In this document: positions 22,290-33,655 of the stretch, one piece after another
Layout: every line of letters starts with the position of its first letter
Position numbering within the stretch: the first letter of the stretch is position 1
Source of the DNA: Eriocheir sinensis
Lineage: Eukaryota; Arthropoda; Malacostraca; Decapoda; Varunidae
Direction: 5' to 3'
DNA length: 64,000 nucleotides
Assembly (NCBI RefSeq): GCF_024679095.1
Contig: NW_026111781.1
Coordinates: 157,501 to 221,500, forward strand
Translations under genes and position numbers: made by a program
Notes under the pieces: model-generated
Told to the model about the DNA's origin: nothing
What the model saw: only the letters and a program-made list of their open reading frames with translations
The model's database searches: none

Positions 22290-23215
22290 CCTGAAGTAGC
22301 GCCTCGGGGTAGCAAAGAGGGTTACGCCAACACCCACCCCACTAGACTGTTAATAAAGAAATGCATGTTGCGTTAAGTGAAAGGAGTAACAGGCTTTCTC
22401 CCCTATGATCACACAGCTGCCTCCTCCCCCTGCTGCACGCGCCTCGGGGTATCAAAGAGAGGGTTACGCCAACACCCACCTCGCTAGACTGTTAACAAGG
22501 CAATGCATGTTGGGTTGCAATGATAACAACGCAAGGTTTTTTTCTTCACCCTACGACTATACAGCTTCTTCCTCATCCTGGTTCACGCGCCCCGGGGTAG
22601 CAAAGAGAGGGTTACGCCAACACCCATCCCGCTATACCGTTAATAAAGCAATGTACGGTATGTTGCATGGCTTTCAGTGATAAGAATGACGTTTTTCTCC
22701 CCCTGCGATTATATAACTCATTCCTACCCTGGTTTACGGGCCCCGGGGTAGCAAAGAGAGAGGTACGCCAACACCCATCCCGCTATACCGTTAATAAAGC
22801 AATGTACGGTATGTTGCATGGCTTTCAGTGATAAGAATGACGTTTTTCTCCCCCCTGCGACCATACATCTCATTCCTCCCCCTGGTTTACGAGCTCCGGG
22901 GTAGCAAAGAGAGGGTTACGCCACCACCCATCCCACTGTATGGTATGTTGGCTTTCAGTAATAAGAATGACGTTTTTCTCCCCCCTGCGACCATACTACA
23001 TCTCATTCCTCCCCCTGGTTTACGAGCCCCGGGGTAGCAAAAGAGAGGGTAACGCCAACACCCATCCCACTGTATGGTATGTTGGCTTTCAGTAATAAGA
23101 ATGACGTTTTTCTCCCCCCTGCGACCATACATCTCATTCCTCCCCCTGGTTTACGAGCCCCGGGGTAGCAAAAGAGAGGGTAACGCCAACACCTACTCCT
23201 GTATACTACTAATAA
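22290..23215 (+). repeat. 130-155-bp array, 7 copies
   Basis: Unit contains 'cggggtagcaaagagagggt', 'tacgccaacacccatcccgc', 'ttaataaagcaatgtacggt' and 'aagaatgacgtttttctccc'. Spacing varies (about 131-154 bp) through internal deletions. A degenerate unit recurs near 23260-23335. Confidence 0.9.
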
Positions 23216-23339
23216 AGATATATGTGTTTGTTTTCAATTAGTAAAGTACCGGTTTTTCCCCTTCGGCGCTGGTGCTGTTGCTTCACTCGACGTCCGCGCC
23301 TTGGGGTTGCACGGACAGGGTTACGCCATCACTCACTTC

Positions 23340-23545
23340 AAGTTTTTTTTTTTTTTTTTTTTTACAACAAAGGAGACAGCTCAAGGGCACACGAAAAAAG
23401 GAAACAATAATAAAAAAGCCCGCTATAATAAAAAAGCCCGTTATAACCAAAAAAAGCCCGCTAATAAAAAAAACCGCTAAATAAAAAAAATATAAAAAAA
23501 TAGCCCGCGTCGTGGTCGATAATTTTTTTTTTTTTTTTTTTCAAT
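23340..23545 (+). repeat. Family B fragment between poly-T runs
   Basis: Poly-T then 'acaacaaaggagacagctca' and 'agggcac', followed by short 'ataataaaaaagcccgctat' repeats and another poly-T. This matches the left arm of family B. Confidence 0.55.
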
Positions 23546-23641
23546 TTCAAAGGACTGGTTTTCTCGTCTGGCCTTAGTGCTGCTGGTGCCTCATGTGTCG
23601 GCGCCTCGATGTAGAAAAGCGATGGTCAGCCACTCCATTAC

Positions 23642-23843
23642 AACGTTGTCAAAATATCTTACTCAGCCTCTTACATTTACCGACTTCCGAGCCAAAAACT
23701 GTCTCGTGGACCCCAATAAGGAGATTCACTTATAATTATCGTTAAAATAGTTACTTCCTGATGTTTCTTGGCAATAGTTAGGCGTCAGAAGCCGGTAAAT
23801 ACTATGCTCTGAGTACGATAATCTGGCGACGGTGCTCCATTAC
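23642..23843 (-). mobile_element. Family C inverted-repeat element
   Basis: Right end 'gagtacgataatctggcgac', left end 'cgttgtcaaaatatcttact'. Interior 'gatgtttcttggcaatagtt' and 'aggcgtcagaagccggtaaa' is the reverse complement of the copy at 54063-54241. No coding capacity. Confidence 0.65.
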
Positions 23844-23939
23844 ACAGTCAGTTCTTTTACGCCTCGATTGTGTTTCTGTTTCTGAATGAGCCGCGTAAAG
23901 TGAACTTCGCGTAATTCAGCTTTCATTATTTCCATACGA

Positions 23940-24535
23940 ATACACGATAGTACAAGATGTTGGATTTGCATAATTAAAACCTTGTTATTTTTTACATTAT
24001 TCTTTCAAACCTCATTCTTAGCATTTCGAGTGATTCAAAACATATTATTTCAAATGCTTTTTATTTCAAGCTTTATATATTCAAAACTTATAATTTAATA
24101 GCCTGATAAAACTGATTATTTCAAACCCAATTATGTCAAATCTTATCATTTCGCGTAATTCAAGTCTTACTATTTCAAAGCTTATAAATTTAAACTTTAC
24201 AATGTCCCGTAAATGTTGGATTCGCATAATTCAAACCTTATTTATTATTTCAAATCTTATTATCTTTAACCTAATTCTTTCAAACCTAATTTCAAATCTT
24301 AGCATTTCGAGTAATTTAAAACATATTATTTCAAAACCTTTTTATTTCAAACTTTATATATTCAAAACTTATAATTTAATAGCATGATAAAACTGATTAT
24401 TTCAAACCTAATTATGTCAAACCTTATCCTTTCGCGTAATTCAAATCTTATCATTTCGCGTAATTCAAGCCTTATAAATTCTAACTTTATTATATCGCGT
24501 AAATCAAACCTTATTATTTCCACACGAATACAAGA
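23940..24535 (+). repeat. AT-rich short-unit array
   Basis: About 600 bp built from degenerate 'ttatttcaaaccttat', 'catttcgcgtaattcaa' and 'aaacttataatttaatagc' units, including a higher-order duplication of about 240-300 bp. Non-coding. Confidence 0.75.
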
Positions 24536-24785
24536 TAGCTGAAGATGTTTGGCTCGAGTTTAACGTAAGCAAAACGTGTCAAATAATCAATGGGAAAAAC
24601 ACATCGCGCTCTTCTGGAAAAGCCAAAATATATGAAGTTAAATTAAAATGAGATGAGGTGGCGCGCTGTTAATAAAGAATGCATGTTGGTTTTCAATAAA
24701 AAGAGAGAGTTTTCCCAGACCAAGGCCGGCAGGTGGTAATGAGAGGAGGGAACACCTGCCGCTTTAATTAACAAACCGACGCATT

Positions 24786-25055
24786 ACACCACCACCACCA
24801 CCACCACCACCACCACCACCACCATCCCCATCCCCACCACCACAACCACCACCACCACTACCACCACACCGGCGCCGCGACCATCCCACCCCCACCCCCA
24901 CCACCACCGCCACCATAATCCCCACCCCCACCACCACCCCCACCACCACCACAACCACACACACACACACACACACACAAACAGCTACATCCCATCCACA
25001 CTGCTCTTATTGTCCTTGTTTTTTTTTTTTTTTTTTCAAGGTGATGCGTTTGTAA

Positions 25056-25131
<76 letters not shown>
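24786..25131 (+). repeat. (CCA)n, (CA)n, poly-T and (GT)n cluster
   Basis: (CAC)n and CCCCAC-rich sequence 24786-24955, (AC)n 24956-24978, poly-T 25019-25036 and (GT)n 25059-25131. Confidence 0.9.
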
Positions 25132-25133
<2 letters not shown>

Positions 25134-25555
25134 ATTTCTTTGGTTGTTTGTCTTTTTTTTTTTTTTTTGCTTTTCTTTCATTTTGGGTTTTAATGAGTTT
25201 CCTAAAAAAAAAAAAAGAAAGAAAAACGCTTGCAAAAAACGCCATTCATCTTTCTCTTTCCCCTCTTTCTCTTTTTCTTTTTATTCCTCCCGTCCTCAGC
25301 ATAAACTTGACATGCATATCAACTTCACAGCAGCATGCAGGCGTAGGATCATATTCTCCCTGGACCTTTACCCCCCTGACGTTTCCCTCCTAACCAATTC
25401 ACGTCTGGACATTTCCCCAGCATAGCGTATCTTCACTCCTCGCACACCCCTCAGTAGTGAATCTCAAAGTAGCGTCTCGATGCCATTAGACCCTCCCGCG
25501 AAGACCTGGCCGAACAGCGTCCCTTCCATTGCATTCTCTCCTTCCTACGACTGTG

Positions 25556-25848
25556 GGAAATATGTGGGTTAAGTATAAAGAATACTTCCTTTTTTTCCTG
25601 TTATTTCAGTTTTGGGAGTTGTCTTAAATAGAACAAAAGTTCTTAAAGTTAAGATCAAGTTTAGCTTCAGAGGTGTCGTGATCATATTCCTTCAAGACGG
25701 GAGGATCAAGACGCCTCTAAATCTAAACTTGATCTTAGCTAAACTTTTGGGGGCAACTTTTGTGTGTTCTATGTAAGACTGAACTCCCAAAACTGAAATA
25801 ACAGGAAAAGAAGTAGTATTTTTCTGTATGTGTAACCCACCTATTTCC
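25556..25848. mobile_element. 293-bp hairpin (foldback element or hairpin-RNA locus)
   Basis: The left arm (about 25556-25683) and right arm (about 25704-25848) are inverted copies with mismatches and small bulges: outer ends 'ggaaatatgtgggtta' versus rc 'ggaaataggtgggtta', middle 'cctgttatttcagttttggg' in both, inner 'aagatcaagtttagcttcag' versus rc 'aagatcaagtttagatttag'. The loop is only about 20 nt. No target duplication is obvious. It could be a MITE of foldback type or a source of hairpin siRNA. Confidence 0.7.
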
Positions 25849-26034
25849 TTTTTTATCTTATGTATATGACTATGAAAAAGGTAGACGAGAAAGGATGCTT
25901 ACTCAGATGGATCAAACACAAACGATTTATATTTAGGAAACGAATCATTACGTTACGTTTTTGTTTTGTGTGTGTGTGTGTCTGTGTGCGTGTGTGTGGA
26001 TTCAGCTTTTCCTTGGTCTAGCTGTTTCCTCTAC

Positions 26035-26643
26035 CGTTCATGGGTGTGTTCGCGGGCCTCCAATGGTTCTTCCGACTGGCAGTGATGTAGTAGGGTAGCG
26101 TCTATCTCCCTCTAATGATCTCATATGTTTCTTTCCATTCAAATCTGACTAACTAATGGCTGTGTGAGTCTTGGCGGGTATCGAGCGTGTGTATGTTCGT
26201 GTGTGTGTGTTCGTGGGTGTTCAATGCTTCGTGGAGGAGGAGGAGGAGGAGGAGGAGGAGGAGGTGGAGGATGCAGTAGACAATGAAGAGGAAGACAAGG
26301 AGGAAGGCCAAGAAGAGGTGGAGAACGAGGAAGACAAGGAGGAGGGAGGAAAACAAGAGGAGGAGGAGGAGGAGGAGGAGGAGGATGAGGAGGAGGAGGA
26401 GGACGAGGAGGAGGAGGAGGAGGAGGAGGAGGAGGAGGAGGAGGCGGTATCCCTGACTAGTCTTTCCACAAACAATGCAAGGGTTGTAGAGTACAGCAAG
26501 GGAGAGACTCGAAGATCGGAACATGGAGAAGGAAGAGGAGGAAGAGGAGAAGGGGGAAGAGGAGGTATCATATGTTTCTTCCCATTCAAATCTGACTAAC
26601 TAATGGCTGTGTGAGTCTTGGCGGATATCAAGCGTGTGTATGT

Positions 26644-26721
<78 letters not shown>

Positions 26722-26990
26722 TCGTGAGTCTTCAATGCTTCTTCCGATTTCCAGTGATGTAGAAGGGAGCCGTCTGTCTTCCTCAAACGGTTTCAAATTC
26801 AACCCCCCCCTCCCCCCCATTTGACTGTAATTGACTGGCTGCCGGGTGAGTGCTGGCGGGTATCGGGCGTGTGTGTGTTTGTGCGTGTGTTTGTGGGCTT
26901 TGAATCCTCCTTCTGTTGACTGCCAGTGATGTACAAGAGAAGCATCTGTCGGCCTTAAACGGTTTCAGATACTCTCTTCCATTCATCTTT
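26035..26990 (+). repeat. About 180-bp units interrupted by GGA and GT expansions
   Basis: Three or four units share 'caaatctgactaactaatgg', 'ctgtgtgagtcttggcgg', 'cagtgatgtagaaggga' and 'caaacggtttcaaattc'. The first is interrupted by a (GGA)n block (26231-26445) with the tail 'tatccctgactagtctttcc', the second by (GT)n (26646-26720). Confidence 0.8.
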
Positions 26991-27019
26991 GGCTGTCTGG
27001 CGGATGGATCGGCGAGTGT

Positions 27020-27408
27020 TAGTGGGTCTTAGAGGGAGGAAGGGGGAGAGGGGGGGGGGGGGAGGGAAGAGCGTGTTTGTGTGTGTGTGTGTGTTTGGGT
27101 GGGGGGGGGGGGGGACGTGTGTTTGTGTGTGTGTGTGTGGGGGACGTGTGTTTGTTTGTGTGTGTGGTGGGGACGTGTTTTTGTGTGTGTGTGTGTGGGA
27201 CGTGTGTTTGTGTGTGTGTGGGGGGCGTGTGTGTGTGTGTGTGGGGGAGCGTGTGTTTGTGTGTGTGATTATAGGAGGGGAGAGTTATGCGTGTGTGTTT
27301 GAGAGAGTGTATGTTAGTGCGTGTGGGTGTGAATGTGGGTGTGGGTGTGTTAGCGGGTGTGATTGTATAGGAGGGGAAGGGTAATACGTGTGTTTGAAAG
27401 CGTGTATG

Positions 27409-27494
<86 letters not shown>

Positions 27495-27500
27495 TTAGGC
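27020..27500 (+). repeat. GT-rich degenerate repeats and (GT)n
   Basis: 'gtgtgtttgtgtgtgtgtgg' plus 'gggacgt' units (27070-27260), 'ataggaggggagagttatgc' duplicated near 27272 and 27367, and pure (GT)n at 27411-27493. Confidence 0.9.
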
Positions 27501-27605
27501 CACTCCTTTGACCTCTATTCAGGAGCAGTAAGTAGCGGGCTTTTTTTTTATATTTTTCTTTACGCCCTTGAACTGTCTCCTTTGCTGTAAAAGAAAAAAA
27601 AAGGC
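27500..27605 (+). repeat. Family B right half
   Basis: 'ggccactcctttgacctcta', 'ttcaggagcagtaagtagc' and 'gcccttgaactgtctccttt' 'gctgtaaaag' match the interior and right arm of the 21063-21220 element. Sequence 27606-27980 holds a (TATC)n stretch near 27810-27895 and another B arm. Confidence 0.6.
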
Positions 27606-27984
27606 GGGGGAGGCGATGAGCGTGTGTAGGGTCCTGATTCCCCTTTCCCTTAACTCTCAGTGAGTATGTTTGTTAGGTTGTGTTAAGCAAGTCTACGGTG
27701 ATTCTCCCCCTTTTTCGTTATGTCGCCCGTCATGCAAATATTATCATTTTACAACGTCTTTCGCCTTCTTGTATGTATAGCAGATTGTTGTCATTTATAT
27801 ATCGGTCAATGTATTAATCTATCTATCTTATTCATCTATCTATTTACCTATTCATCTATCTATCTATGTATTTATCTATTAATTTATCTATCTACGACGC
27901 GCCAGTGGATTTTTTTCGTATTTTTTTTTCCACTTTGAGTTGCCTCCTTTACTGAAAAAAAAAAACATATCTATCTCCTTCAAA

Positions 27985-28800
27985 AGACTTCAGATGCTTC
28001 CTTCCATTCCATTCGTCTTGTCTTTAATGGATATTCAACACCGATCTCCCTTTTTTGTGTCTTTTTTTTGTCCTTGAGTTGTTTACTGTAAAAAAAAAAA
28101 AAAAAACATCCGTCTCCCCCAAACGCCTTCAAATGCTCCCTTCCTTTCCCTTCCATTCCATTCGTCCCGTCTTTTAATAGATATTCGACACCGATCTCCC
28201 TTTTTTGTATCTTTTTTTTTGTCCTCGAGTTGTTTACTGTAAAAAAAAAATATAAACACATCTGTCTCCCTCAAACGTCTTTAGATCCTCCCTTCCCTTT
28301 CCCTTCCCTTCGTCCCGTCTTTTAATAGATATTCGACACCGATCTCCCTTTTTTGTATTTTTTTATCGCCCTTGAGCCACCTCCTTTAATGTAACAAAAA
28401 CTAAAAACAAATGTGTCTCCCTCAAACCCCTTCAGATCCTCCCTTCCCTTCCTTCCGTTTGTCTCGTCTCTTAATCGATGTTCGACACCGATCTCCCTTT
28501 TTTGTATTTTTTTATCGCCCTTGAGCCACCTCCTTTAATGTAACAAAAACTAAAAACAAATGTGTCTCCCTCAAACCCCTTCAGATGCTCCCTTTCCTTC
28601 CTTCCGTTCGTCTCGTCTTTTATAGCTATTCGACACCGATCTCCCTTTTCTTATCTTTTTTTTTGTCCTCGAGTTGTTTAGTGTAAAAAAATATAAACAC
28701 ATCTATCTTACCAAACGCCTTTAGATGCTCCCTCAAACCCCTTCAGATGCTCCTTTCCCTTCCGTTCGTCTCGTCTTCAGCAGGTATTCGCCACCGATCT
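27985..28800 (+). repeat. 110-150-bp array containing the family B right arm
   Basis: Six or so units with 'attcgacaccgatctccctt', 'ttttgtatctttttttttg' 'tccttgagttgtttactgta' + poly-A, and 'ctccctcaaacgccttcaga'. The internal 'ccttgagttgtttactgta' is the B arm, so a mobile-element end has been amplified in tandem with its flank. Confidence 0.8.
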
Positions 28801-28921
28801 CCTCCTTCAACGATGCTCCGTCCATGCCGCTCCCGCCCCTTCCTCCGTCTGTCTAACCAAACCGCGGGGGGTGTGAGCTAACGCGTTGGACTGGCTATTA
28901 ATCTTCCGCAGCATCCACCAC

Positions 28922-28924
<3 letters not shown>

Positions 28925-28967
<43 letters not shown>

Positions 28968-29480
28968 TGTCTCTGGTAATCTTTTTTCATCTCTTGCTCT
29001 CTTATCAGGCAGCATCACGGTTCTCCTACTCTCTCTCTCTCTCTCTCTCTTATCAGTCAATATCCAGGTTCTACTGCACTTCCTCCCTTCCCTTTCTCTT
29101 CCTTTCTTTCGTGTATTGTTTCTCTTTTTACTTTCCTGCCTCTCGAATTCTCTTTTTTTCCGCTCTCTCTCTCTTTCTCTAATCAGTTAACATCCAGGTT
29201 CTATTGTTCCTCCTTCCTTTCTCTTCCTTTCTTTCGTATATTTTAATTTTTTTTTACTTTCCTGCCTCTCGATTTCTCTTTTTTCCCTCTCTCTCTCTCT
29301 TTCTTATCAGTCAACATCCAGGTTCTATGCACTTCCCCCCTTCCCTCTTTCTTCCTTTCTCTCGTATATTCTTTCTCTTTTTACTTATCAGAAACTCGTA
29401 ATCTCTTTAGCCCCTGTCTCTTATCAATCAACATGCAGGTTATACTACATTCCCCCCTCTCTATGTCTCTTTCCCCCTCT
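28925..29480 (+). repeat. CT microsatellites and about 120-bp units
   Basis: (CT)n 28923-28965 and later, with five units around 'ttatcagtcaacatccaggt', 'tctactgcacttcctccctt' and 'tttactttcctgcctctcga'. Non-coding, pyrimidine-rich. Confidence 0.8.
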
Positions 29481-29569
29481 ATCTATCTACCAATCAATTT
29501 ATCTCTCTCTTCCTCTCCCTCACCGGCGTATAGGAAGCATCTATCTCCCTCCACGGTGGCCCTCAGGTT

Positions 29570-29795
29570 GGTTCTGTTAAACGCTTCTACCTCCCACATC
29601 AACTACTTCCAAAGGCCAAGAAGGAGATCAACCGAATTTTAACGACTGTGTTTTTAGGTTCATGGTACAGAAGAAGGGTCAGTCTACCACCAGGGTCATA
29701 AAACTACCCAAGGAAATGACCCAAACTCTCTTGAAAGCCTCGTCAAATATGTGAGATTGGGCACAAGAATGTTTAAAAATATAGCCCTCAGATGC
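29570..29795 (+). mobile_element. Family A element
   Basis: 'cccacatcaactacttccaa', 'ttaggttcatggtacagaag' 'aagggtcagtctaccaccag' and right end 'aatgtttaaaaatatagccc'. Sequence 29800-29960 has no recognised feature. Confidence 0.7.
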
Positions 29796-29964
29796 TTGTT
29801 GGTCTCGTCCTCGCCGTCTCGCGCCTCGCCGCCACCAATAACGACAAACACGCGGCCCATTGAAATTCTATCGCCATCGGACACTGAAGCTTCCCACATT
29901 TTTCCCCGACAATCATCTCGCCATCGGAAAGCAATACTAACGCCAACGGACACTGTCGTAGGCG

Positions 29965-30450
29965 TGAGATGGGAGCCGATGGGGAGGGAAGGAAGGAGGG
30001 GAAGGGGAATGGAGGGGGAGATGGTGGAAATGGAAAGGGGTGGAGTTGGGGAGATGTGGAGTAGCGTGAAGAGGGGATGGAGGGGGTGAAGAGGGGAGGG
30101 AAAGAGTAGGGGAATGGAAGAGGGGGAGATGGTGGAAACGGAAAGGGGTGAAAGAAGAAAAAGAAGAAAAAGAAGAAGAAGAAGAAGAAGAAGAAGAAGA
30201 AGAAGAAGATGATGAAAAGATGAAGAGGAAGAAGAAAAGGAAGAAGAAAAAGGAGAAGAAAAAAGAACCGGAAGAAAAAGAAGAAGAAAAAGAAGAAAAG
30301 GAAATTGAAAAAAGAAAGAAAAACAAAAAAGAACAACAACAAGAAGAAGTAAAGACCAAGGAAAAGAAGAAGATAAGAAGAAAAAAACAAAACAAGCAGA
30401 AGAATAAAAAGAGAAGTAAAGACCAAGCCTTCTCCTCCCTCGTTGTATCC
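29965..30450 (+). repeat. Purine-rich block and (GAA)n
   Basis: GGGA-rich repeats ('gggggagatggtggaaatgg' twice) followed by (GAA)n with variants 30150-30420. Sequence 30450-30660 is unremarkable. Confidence 0.85.
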
Positions 30451-30659
30451 ATTTTAGTAGACCATATAATTTTCACAGCTTGTTCGAGGTGTGCGTGCGT
30501 GTGGGGGGAGGGAAAGGGTTCGACTCCAGCAAGAGATCGGCCAGCACGTGAGCCATTACGGTTACACTCATCCATTCTCTTTTGCTGTCGGTCACGTGTA
30601 TAAAAATGGCGGGCGATTCAAAGCCTTTAATAAACACTAAGAAAAGGTAAATATTTGTT

Positions 30660-31265
30660 CAGCGTCGGAAAAGCAGACAAACAGTGAGAGCCTCTTCCGG
30701 GGAGGGAGGGGTGAGGGGGAGGGAGGGGTGAAGGGGAGGGAGGGGTGAGGGGGAGGGAGGGAGGGAGCTTGTGCCCTTTTTGACTTGACCTAACTTGAGG
30801 GAGGAGGAGGAGGAGGAGCTGGAGGAGGAGGAGGAGGAGGAGGAAGCAATAGACAATGAAGACGAGGAAGAGAAGGAGGAAGGCCAAGAAGAGGTGGAGA
30901 ACGAGGGAGACAAGAAGGAAGGAGTAAAAAAAAGAGGAAGAAGAAGAGGAGGAGGAGGAGGAGGAGGAGGAGGAGGAGGAGGAGGTATCCCTGACTAGTC
31001 TTTCCACAAACTATGCAAGGGTTGTTGAGTCCGGCAAGGGAGGGAATCGAAAACCAGAAGAAGGAAGAGGAAGAGGAGGAGGAGGAGAAGGAGGAAGAGG
31101 AGGAAGAGGAGGTATCACTGACTAGTCTCTCCACAAACTATGCATGGGAAGTGTGGAGTACTGCAAGGGGGAAGGAGCAAGGGAAGGACTCGGAGATGAA
31201 GAGGAGGAGGAGGAGGAGGAGCAACACGAGGAGGAGAAGGGTGAGGAGGAGGAGATATGAATGAC
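30660..31265 (+). repeat. GGA-rich block with repeated 'ctgactagtctttccacaaa' unit
   Basis: GGGAGGGGTGAG repeats (30700-30760), then (GGA)n blocks each followed by 'tatccctgactagtctttcc' and 'acaaactatgcaagggttgt'. The same unit occurs at 26440-26500, 4.5 kb away. Acidic open frames (poly-Glu) are artefacts. Confidence 0.8.
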
Positions 31266-31332
31266 AAGCTTCTCAACATACAAGACATTGGTAGGTGAGG
31301 AAAACCAAGGAGGAGGGAGGATTATATCAAAG

Positions 31333-31348
31333 CGAGAGCGAGAGCGAG

Positions 31349-31412
<64 letters not shown>
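31333..31412 (+). repeat. (GA)n microsatellite
   Basis: 'gagcga' repeats passing into about 30 GA units. Confidence 0.95.
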
Positions 31413-31414
<2 letters not shown>

Positions 31415-31539
31415 AAGGAGGGAGGGGTAAAGGGGAGCAAAGAGCCTGGTTACGCTAAGAAAATATGGTTGTCTGCACGGTTTCTCGTTTAAAGATGATC
31501 GCCGCTTCGCTGACACCACCTTCGTCGCCTCCAGGGTGT

Positions 31540-32520
31540 AACGTTGACTTTTTCTTGGTAAGGACCCATAATGGACCCCAAAATAACGTTCCTCTTTCGG
31601 CCACTTTTCTCAACTTTCTTTTACGTGATCAGTGCTTGCAGGCTTTTCATATTTATTTACTTTTGTCATTCTTTCTTTTGGATAACGTTGACTTTTCTCT
31701 TCGTAAGGACCAGTAATGTATCCCAAAATAGCGTTCCTTTTTCGGCCACACAACTTTCTTTTATGGGATTGATACTAACGGGCTTTGTTTTTATTTATTT
31801 TTGTCATTCTTCTCTTCTTTCTTTTGGATAACGTTGAATTTTCTCTTCGTCAGGACCAGTTATGGACCCCAAAATAACGTTCCTCTTTCGGCCACTCTTC
31901 TCAACTTTCTTTTACGTGATCAGTGCTTGCAGGCTTTTCATATTTATTTACTTTTGTCATTCTTTCTTTTGGATAACGTTGATTTTTCTCTTCGTAAGGA
32001 CACGTAATGGACCCCAAAATACACCCCGTTCCTCTTTCGGCCACTCAACTTTCTTTTATGGGATCGATACTAACGGGTTTTGTTTAATTTATTTTTGTCA
32101 TTCTCTTCTTCTTTCTTCTGGATAACGTTGACTCTTCTCTTCGTAAGGACCAGAAATAGACCCCAAAATAACGTTCCTCTTTCGGACACTCAACTTTCTT
32201 TTATGGGATCAGTGCTAGAGTTTTTTTTATTTATATATTTTTGACACTTTCCTCTACTTTCTTTTCGATAACTGACTTTTTTCATCGTAAGGACCAGAAA
32301 TGGACCCCCAAAATAACGTTCCTCTATCGGACACTCAACTTTCTTTTATGGGATCAGTGTTAGTGGTTTTGCTGATTTGTATATTTTTGACACTTTCCTC
32401 TACTTTCTTTTCGATAACGTTGACTTTTCTCATCGTAAGGACACGTAATGGACCCCCAAAATTAACGTTCCTCTTTCGCCCACTCCTCTCTACTTTCTTT
32501 TAAGGGATCATTGCTGGCGG
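31540..32520 (+). repeat. About 120-155-bp array derived from family B interior, 7 copies
   Basis: Unit: 'aacgttgacttttctcttcg' 'taaggaccagtaatggaccc' 'caaaataacgttcctctttc' 'ggccactcttctcaactttc'. The 'ctttcggccactc...tt...gatcagtgc' part matches the family B interior, and the last unit runs straight into a B right arm ('tttcctttactgtaaaaaaa'). Confidence 0.85.
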
Positions 32521-32690
32521 ATTATTTTTTTTCCTTTACTGTAAAAAAATTAAAAAAAAAAAAATAAAAAAAAAAAAAAAAGGATGTGGATAAAAGTGGC
32601 GGTCATTTTTTTCCCTTTTTTTTGTCTCTTTTTTTTTTGGCCCTTTAGCTACTTCCTCTGCTGTAAAAAAAAGAAAAAAAAAAAAAAGTT
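32521..32690 (+). repeat. Two family B right arms with A/T-rich runs
   Basis: 'tttcctttactgtaaaaaaa' and 'gctacttcctctgctgtaaa' flank T- and A-rich low-complexity sequence, a tail-to-tail or tandem pair of B ends. Confidence 0.6.
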
Positions 32691-32884
32691 GTGTGTGAAT
32701 ATTTACAAAGTAGCAGCTCGGTGAATGTTTTATCGCGCAGGACGGCCATGGACCATAGTACTCAGCGCCAATAGGTTATCATTTAAGCGGCGATAGGTTT
32801 CACTCTTCGTTAGGGAGGAGAGGCTGCTAAAAAAATCATTCTCAGGAGCTGCCAAGTGTAAGCCACCTGGCCTCGTCTCCTTAT

Positions 32885-33220
32885 GTCCCTGTGAACCCTT
32901 GTGAAATACCCCTTGCAGCAGAATTGTTACGTACCCTTGTGAAATACCCCTTGCAGCAGAATTGTTACGAACCCTTGTGAAATACCCCTTGCAGCAGAAT
33001 TGTTACGAACCCTTGTGAAATACCCCTTGCAGCAGAATTGTTACGTACCCTTGTGAAATACCCCTTGCAGCAGAACTGTTACGAACCCTTGTGAAATACC
33101 CTTTGCAGCAGAATTGTTACGAACCCTTGTGAAATATCCCTTGCAGCAGAATTGTTACGAACCCTTGTGAAATACCCCTTGCAGCAGAATTGTTACGCAC
33201 CCTTGTGATATATTCCTTGT
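32885..33220 (+). repeat. 38-bp minisatellite, about 9 copies
   Basis: Unit 'acccttgtgaaatacccctt' plus 'gcagcagaattgttacga'. Near-identical copies. Confidence 0.95.
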
Positions 33221-33655
33221 AGTGACCCATAGCGATAGAAGGAAATGTTCTGGAAATGTGTTGATGTAAGGAAATGGAAGTGTGTGATGAGAGTGGTACA
33301 TCCTTGCAGCAAAATCATATAACACAACAAACGTAACTTGAGGTTCTAAGCTCATTTACTTCCTTTAGGTGGCAGCTGCTATCGATAGGAAGTATATAGA
33401 AACTCGCATAGCCTGGTATAGTTTGCCAACACACTGCAACACAACCCAGCGTGGCTCGCGAATTTAAACTTCACTCCTTCCTTGTGCTCGTCTTCAGCGT
33501 CTTAAAAGGGAGTTAGAGGGAATGAGTTGGAGTTGAGGGAGAAAACATGAGAGGGAGAGAAAATTAGATAGAGAAGAGAGGGGGAGGGAGATAAGAACGG
33601 ACGGAGAGAGAAAGTTAAAAGGTGAGGAAACAGAAAGGTAGAGAAAAAGATTAAT
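33221..33655. other. Gene-free stretch
   Basis: Purine-biased and unremarkable; holds a diverged fragment of the 33.7-kb array ('aggaagtatatagaaactcg'). Confidence 0.5.

Noticed and set aside
22128..22337. GC-rich segment suggesting an exon or CpG island
   Set aside because: No splice-compatible open frame; it is the first unit region of the 22-kb array.
26171..26599. Acidic poly-Glu frame of 142 codons
   Set aside because: Produced by a (GGA)n microsatellite.
30520..30545. 'ggttcgactcc' matching a tRNA B box
   Set aside because: No A box or acceptor-stem pairing at the right distance.
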